Assembly: GCA_964543475.1 (NCBI GenBank)
Contig: CAZIYJ010000002.1
Span: forward strand, 124,001 to 188,000
Source of the DNA: JAYSYM01 sp964543475
GTDB taxonomy: Bacteria > Bdellovibrionota > Bdellovibrionia > Bdellovibrionales > JAMPXM01
Reading direction: 5' to 3'
Length of the DNA: 64,000 nucleotides
The translations under genes and the position numbers were made by a program. Shown here piece after piece: positions 45,285 through 54,974 of this stretch (positions within the stretch are counted from its first letter, which is position 1; the number at the start of each line of letters is the position of its first letter). The notes under the pieces are model-generated. The model saw only the letters and a program-made list of their open reading frames with translations, had not been told where the DNA came from and ran no database searches.

Positions 45285-48200
45285 TTACCACTGAAGATCA
45301 AGTGCCGGTAAGCTTGCACCCATTTCACCACCGACGTCTCCGCGGTGATTCACATCGCCGAGCCCAAGTTGTCCGTAATTATTTAGGCCCCAACATTTAA
45401 CTGAATTGTCACTGAGTAATGCGCAGCTTGTACCAGAACCTCTGCTAAGCTTTGTCGGTATTCCGCCATTGAGATCAACCGGCGCTAAGAAGTTACCCAT
45501 TTCATTGGCTCCGTCACCAATAGTAACAGTACTTCCATTACCAAGTTGCCCAGCCGATCCTGATCCCCAACAAACTAAAGAATTATCGTCTCGGATAGCA
45601 CAAGTCGAATCTCCGCCTGCAACTACACTCTTCGCGGTTCGACCCACACCGAGGTCTAAGAATGGCAATAGATCTCCCATTTCGCCAGCGGCATCACCTT
45701 TGGTGCCACCCACTCCAGCCAACCCAATTGATGTAGATGTACCCCAGCATTTTACGCGACCGTTATCAAACAGAGCACACGTATGTGACGTACCCATTGT
45801 GATCGAAACTGGTTTCGCGACTGTACCAAGATCGACTGCCGGCAGAAAGTCACCCATTGAGTTCGCGGTCTTACCGACAGTCGATGAGGCTCCGTATCCA
45901 AGCCTTCCAGCATTTCCATCTCCAAAGCATTTTATTGTCTGATTGTCGAGGAGCGCGCACCCGGCTCCTATGTTTCCTCCGTAATCCATTGAAGCAAAGC
46001 TAAGCGCTTTTCTTCCGGTTCCCAAATTGACGATCGGAGCGACGCTAGCACTGTAGAACGTGAAGCCAGGAATTTGATCTGGCACAGAGGCTCCCCAACA
46101 TCGTAAATCAAAATTTTCATCGATCGCGCAGCCACCGCGATACAACGGATAGATGCTACGATATTTGAGGCCCCCTGGGGCAAACATCACATCAGCTGCC
46201 ATGTTCGCACCCATCGAATTTACCGAATTTCCTCTTCCAGTGCCTGATCCTGAATTTCCCCAATTCAACATTCTTCCGTCAGACAAAAGAACATGAGTAT
46301 CGTATTGTCCTCCAAAAAATCCACCGCTCTGAACTTCGATATCGACAGCAACGGTACCTAGCGGAAGATTTACCTTCGGAAGATTGAGACCCATTTGATT
46401 TGCAAAAGCACCAATCAAAACTTTTTCGCGACCAACGCCGATTCCGTGAAAGACTTCATTGCTTCCCCAACACTTGACTTGGCCGTTATTCAAAACTGCG
46501 CACGCGGAGCTGTATCCATTTCCGTCATCAAGCGCGACAGCGGTGAGTCCGGTCCCTAAATCAACGGAAACAAGCGCGTCGCCCATTTCAGCGGGAGAAT
46601 CGCCAATAATGTTTGCGTGCCCAACTCCTGCCTGACCATAATTATTTCGCCCGAAGACAACGAGCGATCCGTCATCGCGAATTACGTAAGTGTTTTCGTT
46701 TTTCACTTTTATTTGTGACGCTTTTTTGCCAGTGCCAAGAGATACGTACGGAAGATTATCTCCCATTTCATTTGGTCCATCGCCCTTGTGGAGGTTCGTT
46801 GCTATTCCCAAGCCAAGTTGCCCTCCGGCATTTTCTCCCCAACATTTAAGCCGATCATCATCTAAAATTGCACACGTATGCCATGGCCCTGCCGAAATTG
46901 ATTTCGCGGTATGAGGTGTAACTCCCAAACCATCATGCGTTCCCAAATCAACATAAGGTAAATTAACACCCATTTCGTTTGCGGCATCACCAACGCGAAC
47001 CGCAGAGCTTAAACCTAAGCCCAACATATTGCCCACACCCCAACACTTCACTTGGTCGTTATCTAAAATCGCGCAGAAATGTGAGCTTCCGCCATCGATT
47101 GATTTTGCATATCTCCCAGGTCCTAAATCGACGTAAGGAAGATTATCACCCATTGATCCGACAGCTAAGCCACGACTGCTGGCCGATTCAATTCCGAGCT
47201 GCCCACTAGAATTTGAACCCCAGCACTTCAACCGATTATCATCAAGGATAGCGCAAAAACTTGGGCTCGATGCTCCAGCCAATGCTTTAACTTTGTGAGC
47301 GGTAACTCCGAGACCATCGTGAGTACCGAGATTTAAGTACGGCATACTATCATTAACTTCTGAATCCGCATCACCTTGACGTGTACCCGAATGACCTAAT
47401 CCACCCGTTGTATTATCGCCCCAGCATTTTACTCGATCGTCATCAAGTATCGCGCATCGATCTCCGGCACCAGAGACTATTTTTTTAACAGTGTGTCTGT
47501 TAATTCCATCAGCATCACGTGTTCCTAACTTCACGTACGTCACTGCATCAGCTACTTCATGTGGCTCATCACCTACGAGAGCATTTGCAACTGTGCCGCT
47601 ACCTAACGTCCCAAGATTTCCGGCTCCCCAGCACTTGACAGTGTCATCGTCGAGGATCACGCACGTTGCATTCAAGTCGTGACTCACGGCTTTGGCAGTG
47701 TGATTAATTAATCCAAGACCACCGCGAGTCCCGAGCTGCATTGCCGGAAGCAAGTCACCCATTTCTCCTGGTTGATCACCTCTGTGTGCGCCATCGTATC
47801 CCCGGAACCAATCCATTCCCCAACATTTAATTTCGCCAGCACTATTGAGCGCACAAGAATGGTTGGCTGACGACGCAACTTTTACAGTTACTGTGCCCGC
47901 TTCATCATCGTTGATCGCAGCTTCTGCGAAGCTCGCTCCAGATATTTGAATTGGTTCAGAGTTGTAAAAGCTCACAAAGTATTTTTCTGAATCACTTTCG
48001 CGAATCAGATCATCAGTGGTGGAAATATTGACTGATCCCACAGTAAACCCAGTCGGAATTGTTACTGATCCTGACGCGTGAACGAAGTCGTCCCCCGCAG
48101 TTGCGGTATTACCCACTGTAAAGTAATCAATAGAAACATCCTGCGGACAGGCGAAGCTTAAAGTTAAGTTGACTGGCTGAGCTGTCCCTTCGGTAACCGG

Positions 48201-50366
48201 AGCGACACTCGACGTGAGAAGTGGTCGATCATCATCAGTGATCGAAACTGTCGACGAGAGAGTTCCTGCTCCCACATCCACAAGATTTGAAAGACTGACG
48301 GTGAATCTTTCGATCGACTCGCAAAGAGTGGCGTCGTTGAGAATTGGGACAACCAAATTCTTTGTTGTCGAACCCGCGGCAATCGATTCGCTAGCAGCCG
48401 AAGTTGTTGTGTAGTCGCTGCCCGCTGTTGCAGAGACAGCAGCAGTGGCCCAGTCGAAGCTGATTGCGCGCCCTGACGCCGTCGAAAGAGTCGCGACCAC
48501 TGTTGCCGATCCGCTAGCTTCATTTACAGAGAGATTTGAAAGAGAGATAGTTGGCGCAGCATCATCATCTGTAATTGTACCAATTGCAGAGAGTGTCGAT
48601 CCTACTGGGGAATAATTCCCTCCAGCAGAAAGGGTAACATTAAACGTCTCATCTATTTCATCGAGCGCGTCGCGCCCAATTGGAACAGAGAAAGTTGTGC
48701 TCGTTGATCCTGCCGAAATTGTGGCCGTACCAGTAGTCGATGTGTAATCTGACGCACCGGTGGTCGCTGTCCCGTTCGAAGTTGCATAGGCAGCGGTTAT
48801 TGAAAGATCGCTAACTGCACTCGCCGTAACAGTGAAAGTCGCATTAGTCGCACCAGCGCCCGTTCCCTCTGTTACGGTTACGTCTGCAATCGAAATTGTT
48901 GGAGCGGCATCGTTGTCATTGATCGTGAGCGTATGCGAGGTCGTAGCACCAAGGGTCGCGTCTGTCGGATTTGCCATCGCAAGAGTTAGGGTTTCATCGT
49001 TTTCGTCTCGTGAGTCATTTGTCGTTGTAACACTGACATCTTCAGTTAAGTCACCAGCCGCGATAGTTACAGTTTGCGCCGACAGCGCTGTAAAGTCTGC
49101 GCCACCACCCGCACTCACAGCGGTCCCATCGGTCGTCGTCACTTGAATTGAAACATCATGAGTTGCGCAAATAGCGTTTAGCCGTGCAGTCACAGCAGCA
49201 TTAGATCCTTCAGTGACCGAGCTCGAAGCTGCGCTAAAGTAAACTGTCGGCAAATCATTGTCCTCAATCGTTACTTGAGCAGCCCCATCTGCAACCACTG
49301 CCCCAACAACATTCGAAATATTCACAGCAAAGACTTTGTCAGTTTCACACGAGGTTAAATTAGAGATACTGTTCACCGTGAACTGAGCAGTTGTTGCAGG
49401 AGGAGTAATCGTAACTGTTGTGCCGCTAGCAGCCGTATAACTGGTTCCGCTCAGTGCAGTACCGTTGGCAGTTGCCCAATCAAAAGTAACTGGTGCCCCT
49501 GGTACCGACGATAAACTAACCGTCAGTGTCGCAACTCCACCTTCTGTGATTGCGACGTCGTCGATCGTTAAGTTTGCATTCTCGTTATCGATAATACTTA
49601 CGGTTTGTACCGAAGTAGCCCCGATGACTGCAGTACCGCTATTTATTGAAGTCAGCGTTAGTGCTATCGTCTCGGTCGCCTCGACCGCCCCGTCATCGAT
49701 GATCGAAAGCGATGGAGTGACTGAGGCAGTCATTGCAGGAATCGAAATAGTACCCGACGAAAGATTATGATCGACGGCCGCTGTTGCAGTTCCGGCGACC
49801 GTGTAGTTTGCAATCACCGAAAATTTTGAAACCGGTGAAATATTGACCTGATAAGTTGGCGCTACCGCACCCTCGTTCACGTTTTGTGTCGCTGCCGAAA
49901 ACTGAATCGCTGGGGTTGCTTCGTCATCTACGATTTCAAAGTTTACTTGCGCGGTTTCATTCGTTGAAGTGATTGCAAGCTCCAGCTGGTAGATCCGACT
50001 TAAATCAAAAATCGCATTTTCGACGGTCGAAATTGTGCTTGAACCTGACTGCTGGCCCTGAGCAACGACGACGGTTCCAGAAGTTGCCACAAAATCGGCG
50101 ACAGCTCCGGCTCCGGTCAAACTCCAGTTCACGGTCAAATTGCTCGGAGCGGGCTTAGACAGAACGAATACAACAACTGCCCCATCACCCTCGGTGACCT
50201 GGATATCACTTAGGCTAATTTTTACAGATTCAGTAGCTCGAGATTTTTTCTTACCACCAATAGTAGCCGTGAGCTTTGAACAGCCCGAAATGAATACAAC
50301 AACCGCTAACAGCAGAAGGACTCGGAATAATAGGCCATTGAGAACTAACCGGCTAAAAATGCGCAC
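45285..50366 (-). CDS. Giant lipoprotein with seven Calx-beta domains and fourteen RCC1-like repeats
   Basis: A 1693-residue surface or periplasmic lipoprotein: signal peptide with lipobox ISGCS, then seven Calx-beta domains, each ending in a D-rich DD/DN loop that binds calcium in known members (about residues 45-830). Then come fourteen RCC1-like repeats of about 50-60 residues with the shared stretch C-[AV]-I-L-[DN]-[DN] ... KCWG. Fourteen repeats suit two seven-bladed propellers. GTG 50366 is the start, without a good ribosome site. It is divergent from the phospholipase D-like gene. Function unknown; adhesion or binding is likely. Confidence 0.85.
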   Translation of the reverse strand: MRIFSRLVLNGLLFRVLLLLAVVVFISGCSKLTATIGGKKKSRATESVKISLSDIQVTEGDGAVVVFVLSKPAPSNLTVNWSLTGAGAVADFVATSGTVVVAQGQQSGSSTISTVENAIFDLSRIYQLELAITSTNETAQVNFEIVDDEATPAIQFSAATQNVNEGAVAPTYQVNISPVSKFSVIANYTVAGTATAAVDHNLSSGTISIPAMTASVTPSLSIIDDGAVEATETIALTLTSINSGTAVIGATSVQTVSIIDNENANLTIDDVAITEGGVATLTVSLSSVPGAPVTFDWATANGTALSGTSYTAASGTTVTITPPATTAQFTVNSISNLTSCETDKVFAVNISNVVGAVVADGAAQVTIEDNDLPTVYFSAASSSVTEGSNAAVTARLNAICATHDVSIQVTTTDGTAVSAGGGADFTALSAQTVTIAAGDLTEDVSVTTTNDSRDENDETLTLAMANPTDATLGATTSHTLTINDNDAAPTISIADVTVTEGTGAGATNATFTVTASAVSDLSITAAYATSNGTATTGASDYTSTTGTATISAGSTSTTFSVPIGRDALDEIDETFNVTLSAGGNYSPVGSTLSAIGTITDDDAAPTISLSNLSVNEASGSATVVATLSTASGRAISFDWATAAVSATAGSDYTTTSAASESIAAGSTTKNLVVPILNDATLCESIERFTVSLSNLVDVGAGTLSSTVSITDDDRPLLTSSVAPVTEGTAQPVNLTLSFACPQDVSIDYFTVGNTATAGDDFVHASGSVTIPTGFTVGSVNISTTDDLIRESDSEKYFVSFYNSEPIQISGASFAEAAINDDEAGTVTVKVASSANHSCALNSAGEIKCWGMDWFRGYDGAHRGDQPGEMGDLLPAMQLGTRGGLGLINHTAKAVSHDLNATCVILDDDTVKCWGAGNLGTLGSGTVANALVGDEPHEVADAVTYVKLGTRDADGINRHTVKKIVSGAGDRCAILDDDRVKCWGDNTTGGLGHSGTRQGDADSEVNDSMPYLNLGTHDGLGVTAHKVKALAGASSPSFCAILDDNRLKCWGSNSSGQLGIESASSRGLAVGSMGDNLPYVDLGPGRYAKSIDGGSSHFCAILDNDQVKCWGVGNMLGLGLSSAVRVGDAANEMGVNLPYVDLGTHDGLGVTPHTAKSISAGPWHTCAILDDDRLKCWGENAGGQLGLGIATNLHKGDGPNEMGDNLPYVSLGTGKKASQIKVKNENTYVIRDDGSLVVFGRNNYGQAGVGHANIIGDSPAEMGDALVSVDLGTGLTAVALDDGNGYSSACAVLNNGQVKCWGSNEVFHGIGVGREKVLIGAFANQMGLNLPKVNLPLGTVAVDIEVQSGGFFGGQYDTHVLLSDGRMLNWGNSGSGTGRGNSVNSMGANMAADVMFAPGGLKYRSIYPLYRGGCAIDENFDLRCWGASVPDQIPGFTFYSASVAPIVNLGTGRKALSFASMDYGGNIGAGCALLDNQTIKCFGDGNAGRLGYGASSTVGKTANSMGDFLPAVDLGTVAKPVSITMGTSHTCALFDNGRVKCWGTSTSIGLAGVGGTKGDAAGEMGDLLPFLDLGVGRTAKSVVAGGDSTCAIRDDNSLVCWGSGSAGQLGNGSTVTIGDGANEMGNFLAPVDLNGGIPTKLSRGSGTSCALLSDNSVKCWGLNNYGQLGLGDVNHRGDVGGEMGASLPALDLQW

Positions 50367-50449
50367 ACTAATTTATCGGCCAAAACCGGGCGCAATAGCA
50401 GGCTTTCACTGGTAATTTTGCGGATTTTAGAAACCATAATTTCATAATG

Positions 50450-50472
50450 ATTCACTTCATATTTTAGTGAAT
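50450..50472. promoter_or_regulatory. Inverted repeat in the divergent promoter region
   Basis: ATTCACT (50450-50456) and AGTGAAT (50466-50472) with nine bases between, in the A/T-rich gap between the giant lipoprotein gene and the phospholipase D-like gene. It may be an operator shared by both. Confidence 0.35.
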
Positions 50473-50598
50473 ATTACTCGGCTCCTCCCCTTTCAATTTT
50501 GCTTCAATTTGAAACGTTTGCACGACGGCCCCTGACCGGTAGAGCTCGGTCTCGAGTAGCGGTAGTATCCGCCAACCCTATTTCTCCCGGAGCTAATT

Positions 50599-52041
50599 AT
50601 GGCAGTGAACACCTTTGCAAAAACACTTTCGCTTTTCATTTTGGCTTTGGCGCTCGGCGCGTGTTCGGTCACCAAAGACAGTTCGCTCCCTAAAATTCCT
50701 CGCCCAGTTCAACCTGCTAATGAGGCTGAAGTCGTCATTGACTCAACTTCTGAAAATGAACGTCTCACTAGCTTCTTCTCCCCCGCTGATAATCTTGAAG
50801 AAGAACAAGTTCGTGTTTTTTCTCAATCTCAAAAATCGATCGATCTTGCCATCTACACTTTCTCTTCACGAAAAGTTCGAGATCTACTTCACTCAAAAGC
50901 GATGAGCGGAGTGAAGATTCGAATTGTGATCAACAAAGGTTCAGCTGATTCTGTTCAGTCGTTCTTAGCACCTCTGATCGAGGCCGGCGCAGTCGTGAAA
51001 ACTGTATCGACTGTGATGCACCATAAATTTTCGATTGTTGACGGTGACGTTCTCGCCAACTCATCTAGCAACATGGGCGGAAGCAGAGATTACGACGAAA
51101 ACTTAGTTGTCTGCTCTGACTGCTCAAACCGCGTTCATGCTTTTCAACGTGAGTTTGATGCGCTTTTTGCTTTGAGCAATGCGATCGATGGCCAAAATGA
51201 CAGCCAGGGCTTACCAACCGACAAAGTTGGTCAACCTGTTCATCAAAATTACCCAGAACTTGCGCTTTTTACGACGAGCAACTTTGTTCCAAAATTTAAT
51301 TCGAAGAAAAATAGTTTTTCGATCGTTGCTGATCGTCTTGATAACGGAGTTGGTCGAGTTGATCAAATTTTAGCTGCGGCTTTAGCTAACGCTAAGACTG
51401 AAGTGAAAATTGCAACAGGTCACTTTCGCTCAAAGCCTCTCTACGATGCAGTCGCATCGGCGGTCGCTCGCGGTGTACGAGTCACTCTCGTGGTCGATGG
51501 CCAAGAATATATTTCTGCGAACAACCAAATTAAACAAGATAACGAAATTGATGCCTGCAAAACTTTAAAAGCCGAATGGGAATGTTACAAAACTGGAAGC
51601 TACTTTTCACGAATGCTCGCGAAAGCTGGCGCTGACGTTGTGCTAAAATACTATAGCTATCGCTGGTACTTTCCGTTCTCTAAACAGATGCACCACAAGT
51701 ACATGATCATCGATGGCCACACTCTTTACTCAGGCTCTTACAATTGGTCTTACAATGCTGAATATGAAACGACTGAAAACGTCGCCATCTACAGCGGCGC
51801 CAGTGCCACTGCGCTAATTAAAAGTTTTGAGACAAACTTCGATCAACTTCTCTCTTACGGTGGCGGACCTCAGTCTGCTCCCCAGCGCATCGAAGCAGTC
51901 AAAACCGCGACTTCGCCCATCCCATTGCATTTCGAACCGATTTCATTGAGAATTTCTCAAGTTGACGAGTTACTTGAAGCCGCTCGCACGAAGTGCCCTT
52001 CGATGTACAAGACCACTGCTTCTGCGCGTTTCTGTCCCTAA
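50599..52041 (+). CDS. Phospholipase D-like lipoprotein
   Basis: A 480-residue lipoprotein with lipobox ALGACS (Cys22). Two complete HKD motifs are present: MHHKFSIVDGD and MHHKYMIIDGH, each in the HxK(x)4D pattern, with the usual Gly/Ser-Asn follow-ups (NSSSNMGG, SGSYNWSYN). The enzyme should cut a phosphodiester in phospholipid or nucleic acid; the choice is not visible. CGGAG lies six bases before ATG 50599. A C-terminal extension of about 70 residues is unassigned. Confidence 0.9.
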   Translation: MAVNTFAKTLSLFILALALGACSVTKDSSLPKIPRPVQPANEAEVVIDSTSENERLTSFFSPADNLEEEQVRVFSQSQKSIDLAIYTFSSRKVRDLLHSKAMSGVKIRIVINKGSADSVQSFLAPLIEAGAVVKTVSTVMHHKFSIVDGDVLANSSSNMGGSRDYDENLVVCSDCSNRVHAFQREFDALFALSNAIDGQNDSQGLPTDKVGQPVHQNYPELALFTTSNFVPKFNSKKNSFSIVADRLDNGVGRVDQILAAALANAKTEVKIATGHFRSKPLYDAVASAVARGVRVTLVVDGQEYISANNQIKQDNEIDACKTLKAEWECYKTGSYFSRMLAKAGADVVLKYYSYRWYFPFSKQMHHKYMIIDGHTLYSGSYNWSYNAEYETTENVAIYSGASATALIKSFETNFDQLLSYGGGPQSAPQRIEAVKTATSPIPLHFEPISLRISQVDELLEAARTKCPSMYKTTASARFCP

Positions 52042-52050
52042 GAAAAGAAA

Positions 52051-53028
52051 ATGTGCTTTTCAGCGATGGTAAAACAAAATGCAAAGAAGATGGGTATCAA
52101 ATACGATGCCCGTATTCAGCCCGATGCATTCTTTGATATTTTTGAAAAGCGTTCGCAAGGCGAGCGCGTTTACATTAATAAAGGAATGGAAGAGACTTTT
52201 TATAGTCCCGAAAATGAAAAAGAAGCGCAGATTTTAGAGCTCATCGAAAAATGGCATGCCGCTGAGATCTCAAAAACCGAAGAAAATCTTTTCAAACAAA
52301 AAAATCGTCGTGCCGATGCTGAGCGAGTTCTCGCAAGCGCAAAGCCAACTAAAAAAGCCGAAAATGATATTCGTATCGCTACAGATAAAATCGAAAAATA
52401 TTTACGTGACCTAGAAACACATAATTCCAAGAAACTCACCGATGCTGACTTCAGAATCTTCCCGATGCATTACGTTTCAATGCTGACTGTAGACGAAGAA
52501 GGAAATCGCGTTATCCTTCCTGTTCGATACCACATGCGCCCAAATGGGGAAGACCCAAGCTTTGATTTAAAATTCAATGGTACCTACAACGCTAGATTCG
52601 ACAATCTCACTCGCGTGCCGTTCTGGAGAAATGCGCTCGGCAAGCGACACGGAATAATTTTGGTTCAAAGATTTTTCGAAAATGTATCAATCGATGCTTA
52701 CACTAAAAATTTTGAAGTGGATCAAGATACAAAGTCGAAAAAGAACATAGTTTTATGCTTTGAGCCCGACAATGTCGATATCATGTATGTTCCGATGCTT
52801 TGGGATATTTGGGAAAAAGAAGGCCAGGCCCCTATGTATTCTGGCGCTTTGATAACCGACGACCCTGCTCCCGAGATTGCAGAAGCCGGTCACGACCGCA
52901 CACCGATTTTTTTAAAAGAATCAGCTATCGACTCTTGGTTAAATTCTCGCGACCCAATCGAAGCCAAAGAGATTCTGATGGACCGAGAAAAACCGCATTA
53001 CTCACATCGGGTATTAGGTGTGGCTTGA
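52051..53028 (+). CDS. SRAP (YedK/HMCES-like) protein with a helical insert
   Basis: A 325-residue protein, longer than usual SRAP (about 220). The thiazolidine-forming Cys2 follows Met1, and YNARFDN (Asn), FFENV (Glu) and GHDRTP (His) match the active-site order of the family, which covalently traps abasic sites in single-stranded DNA. Residues of about 55-135 form a charged, helical insert. It starts nine bases after the phospholipase D-like stop and overlaps a small ORF by one base at its own stop. Confidence 0.82.
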   Translation: MCFSAMVKQNAKKMGIKYDARIQPDAFFDIFEKRSQGERVYINKGMEETFYSPENEKEAQILELIEKWHAAEISKTEENLFKQKNRRADAERVLASAKPTKKAENDIRIATDKIEKYLRDLETHNSKKLTDADFRIFPMHYVSMLTVDEEGNRVILPVRYHMRPNGEDPSFDLKFNGTYNARFDNLTRVPFWRNALGKRHGIILVQRFFENVSIDAYTKNFEVDQDTKSKKNIVLCFEPDNVDIMYVPMLWDIWEKEGQAPMYSGALITDDPAPEIAEAGHDRTPIFLKESAIDSWLNSRDPIEAKEILMDREKPHYSHRVLGVA

Positions 53029-53117
53029 TGCCTGAATTTGACTATCCTTTTGACACTCAGAAAATATTTTCACTGAGCCGGAATAAAAAATCTAAAAGCA
53101 ACTCGAAGAGCCTATAG
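53028..53117 (+). CDS. Possible 29-residue coupled peptide
   Basis: ATG 53028 shares the A of the TGA of the SRAP gene and the frame ends at TAG 53117. The peptide begins MPEFDYPFDTQKIFS and ends in a Lys/Ser-rich tail. There is no ribosome site of its own and no homology is known, so it may be chance; the coupled start is the only support. Confidence 0.25.
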   Translation: MPEFDYPFDTQKIFSLSRNKKSKSNSKSL

Positions 53118-53148
53118 TAAGTCGGTTCGTAATTAATTAGGAGAAGCT

Positions 53149-53520
53149 ATGAAGAGTCTTTTAGTGGGATCAATAATTTTGCTGGCATCATTTATTGCTC
53201 ATGCGGACGACGACAAGTACATCTGTGGTGGTAACGGAGTGAGATTAAGTCTTGTCTGGGATTATTTTGGACAAGGTCTGACAGAGACAGTTCAGGGTAA
53301 ATATCAGGAGAAAGTTTTTTCGTTTACTGCTGATCCGAATTTCCCCGCTCGCCGCGTGGACCCAGACTACAAGTACAAGTTTTTTAAAGATCCAAATTCA
53401 GAAACTCTCGTAAGGATGGAAGAACCAGATTTGTCATCAGTTGATGATCCGGGTCGATTCGGAACATTATTTATCGATGGCAAACAGATTAGCCTCGATT
53501 GTCTTCCTGCAAGGAACTAA
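53149..53520 (+). CDS. Small exported protein of unknown function
   Basis: A 123-residue secreted protein with a signal peptide cut after AHA (residue 19). The mature part is acidic, beta-rich and aromatic, with Cys in YICGG and DCLPARN that could be paired. No family is recognised. AGGAG is placed six bases before ATG 53149. It ends 31 bases before the tRNA-His on the other strand. Confidence 0.75.
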   Translation: MKSLLVGSIILLASFIAHADDDKYICGGNGVRLSLVWDYFGQGLTETVQGKYQEKVFSFTADPNFPARRVDPDYKYKFFKDPNSETLVRMEEPDLSSVDDPGRFGTLFIDGKQISLDCLPARN

Positions 53521-53551
53521 CGAAAAAATTTTGTGAAAGCGGAATGAAAAA

Positions 53552-53628
53552 TGGGGTGATCGACGGGGCTTGAACCCGCGACAACCGGAATCACAATCCG
53601 GCGCTCTACCAGCTGAGCTACGACCACC
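53552..53628 (-). tRNA. tRNA-His (anticodon GTG)
   Basis: The minus strand gives a full cloverleaf: acceptor GTGGTCG pairing with CGATCAC (one G-U), D arm AGCTCAGCTGGTAGAGC, anticodon stem CCGGA/TCCGG with loop TTGTGAT, and T arm GCGGGTTCAAGCCCCG. The anticodon GTG reads His codons. An extra G at -1 opposite C73 is encoded, the mark of bacterial tRNA-His, and the 3' CCA is encoded. Confidence 0.98.
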
Positions 53629-53733
53629 ACAAAGCCAATCAAATCGATCGGCCGAGCTGGTATTTATAGGACTGCGGCGCTGAAAGCGCAACCTCAAGCC
53701 TCTAAAACGGATGAATTTTAAGCAATTCGGACC

Positions 53734-53779
53734 TATCTGGGATCCAGGATACGGTTAACAGTATCCCGGATCCCGGATA
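53734..53779. repeat. Dispersed palindromic repeat, family 2 (copy 1)
   Basis: A palindrome of 34 bases (53740-53773) centred on GTTAAC, with outer arms GGATCC on both sides and 12 of 14 arm positions paired. Imperfect pairing extends it to about 46 bases. It lies between the tRNA-His gene and the DUF457 gene at 53790. A related copy is at 62993. Confidence 0.85.
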
Positions 53780-53789
53780 TCATCGGCGA

Positions 53790-54974
53790 ATGGATAACTT
53801 AACTCATAGTTTAGAAGGCGCACTGATCGGCGAAGCAACTAGCGATATCACCTCCGAGCCCCGTCGAACCACCCGACGATCGCTAGTGATGGTCGCATCT
53901 GTCATCGCCAACAATTTTCCCGATATCGATGGGGTCTACACCCGCATCATGCCTGCCCCGCTCGGCTATTTACTTCATCATCGCGGCCACACGCACACTT
54001 TGCTCGGCCTCATTCCGCAGTTCGTTTTGATATTCGCGCTACTTTACATTTTTAAGTCATTTAGAGCGGAGCTTCGCGATCGAACTTCTCAAAAGCTTAC
54101 CATTTTCGTCGTGGCCTTTGGACTTCTCACTCATATGGCGCTCGATAGCTGGAATTCGTACGGTGTTCATCCGTTCTATCCGTTTAGTTCGGATTGGTTC
54201 TACGGAGATTTGATTTTCATTATCGAACCATTTATTTGGTTCTCGTTTGCGATCCCTCTGTTTTTCACCCTCGCGAAATGGTGGACTCGCTGGCCGATAT
54301 TAATTTTGATCTCACTTGTTCCAGTTGTCGCCGCATTCAATCAGCTTCTTGAGTGGTTTGTCGTCGCGGCCGTTTTTAGTTATGCACTCATCTTAACTTT
54401 CTTCACTCAGCGAGCAAAAACTCCAACCAAAAAAGTTGGCATGGGACTCATAGGCGGATTATTATTTCTTTCGATTCAATCCTCGACTTCAGAAAGCGTT
54501 CGTCAGCAGCTCTACTCTGAGTTTCAACCAGCCTCGCCGACTCACAAAATTCTCGATCTTGTTTTGAACCCGCTGCCTGGCAATCCATTTTGTTGGTCGG
54601 TCATTCAAATTGAATCAGACTCATCAAATGATAAGTACATCACTGAAGGAAAAGTTAGATCGTCTTGGCCATCGCTTTTACCACCAGAATCGTGTTTAAC
54701 GTTTAGACCCGCTCCTTCACATTCAGTCACTTCGCTGTCATCGATCAAAGAGATCGTCGAGCGAGATTGCTTTGTTTCTTCGTGGATGCGTTTTGCGCGG
54801 GCGCCACACTTCGCAGCTGATCAAGTTTATGATTTGCGATTTAACCGCGAAGGAATGAATAACTTCTCACGCATGAATGTGAGCGCTGACAAAAGAGAAT
54901 GTCCCCGTTTTACTCCGCCATGGAGTCGACCACGACAAGACTTACTCATCGAAGCGAAGGCAATTGTTAATTAG
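53790..54974 (+). CDS. Membrane-bound metal-dependent hydrolase (DUF457/YdjM-like)
   Basis: A 394-residue polytopic protein. The N-terminal motif DNLTHSLEGALIGE, the FPDID acidic site, HHRGHTHTLLG and THMALDSWNSYG are the His/Asp metal motifs of the YdjM/DUF457 group. Six or so helices lie in residues 70-250; the last 150 residues form a soluble, likely exoplasmic tail with three Cys. Substrate is unknown. It overlaps the convergent glycosyltransferase gene by four bases. Confidence 0.85.
   Translation: MDNLTHSLEGALIGEATSDITSEPRRTTRRSLVMVASVIANNFPDIDGVYTRIMPAPLGYLLHHRGHTHTLLGLIPQFVLIFALLYIFKSFRAELRDRTSQKLTIFVVAFGLLTHMALDSWNSYGVHPFYPFSSDWFYGDLIFIIEPFIWFSFAIPLFFTLAKWWTRWPILILISLVPVVAAFNQLLEWFVVAAVFSYALILTFFTQRAKTPTKKVGMGLIGGLLFLSIQSSTSESVRQQLYSEFQPASPTHKILDLVLNPLPGNPFCWSVIQIESDSSNDKYITEGKVRSSWPSLLPPESCLTFRPAPSHSVTSLSSIKEIVERDCFVSSWMRFARAPHFAADQVYDLRFNREGMNNFSRMNVSADKRECPRFTPPWSRPRQDLLIEAKAIVN

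Noticed and set aside
46613..47682. Plus-strand ORFs within the giant lipoprotein gene
   Set aside because: Repeated shadows of the RCC1-like repeats on the opposite strand.
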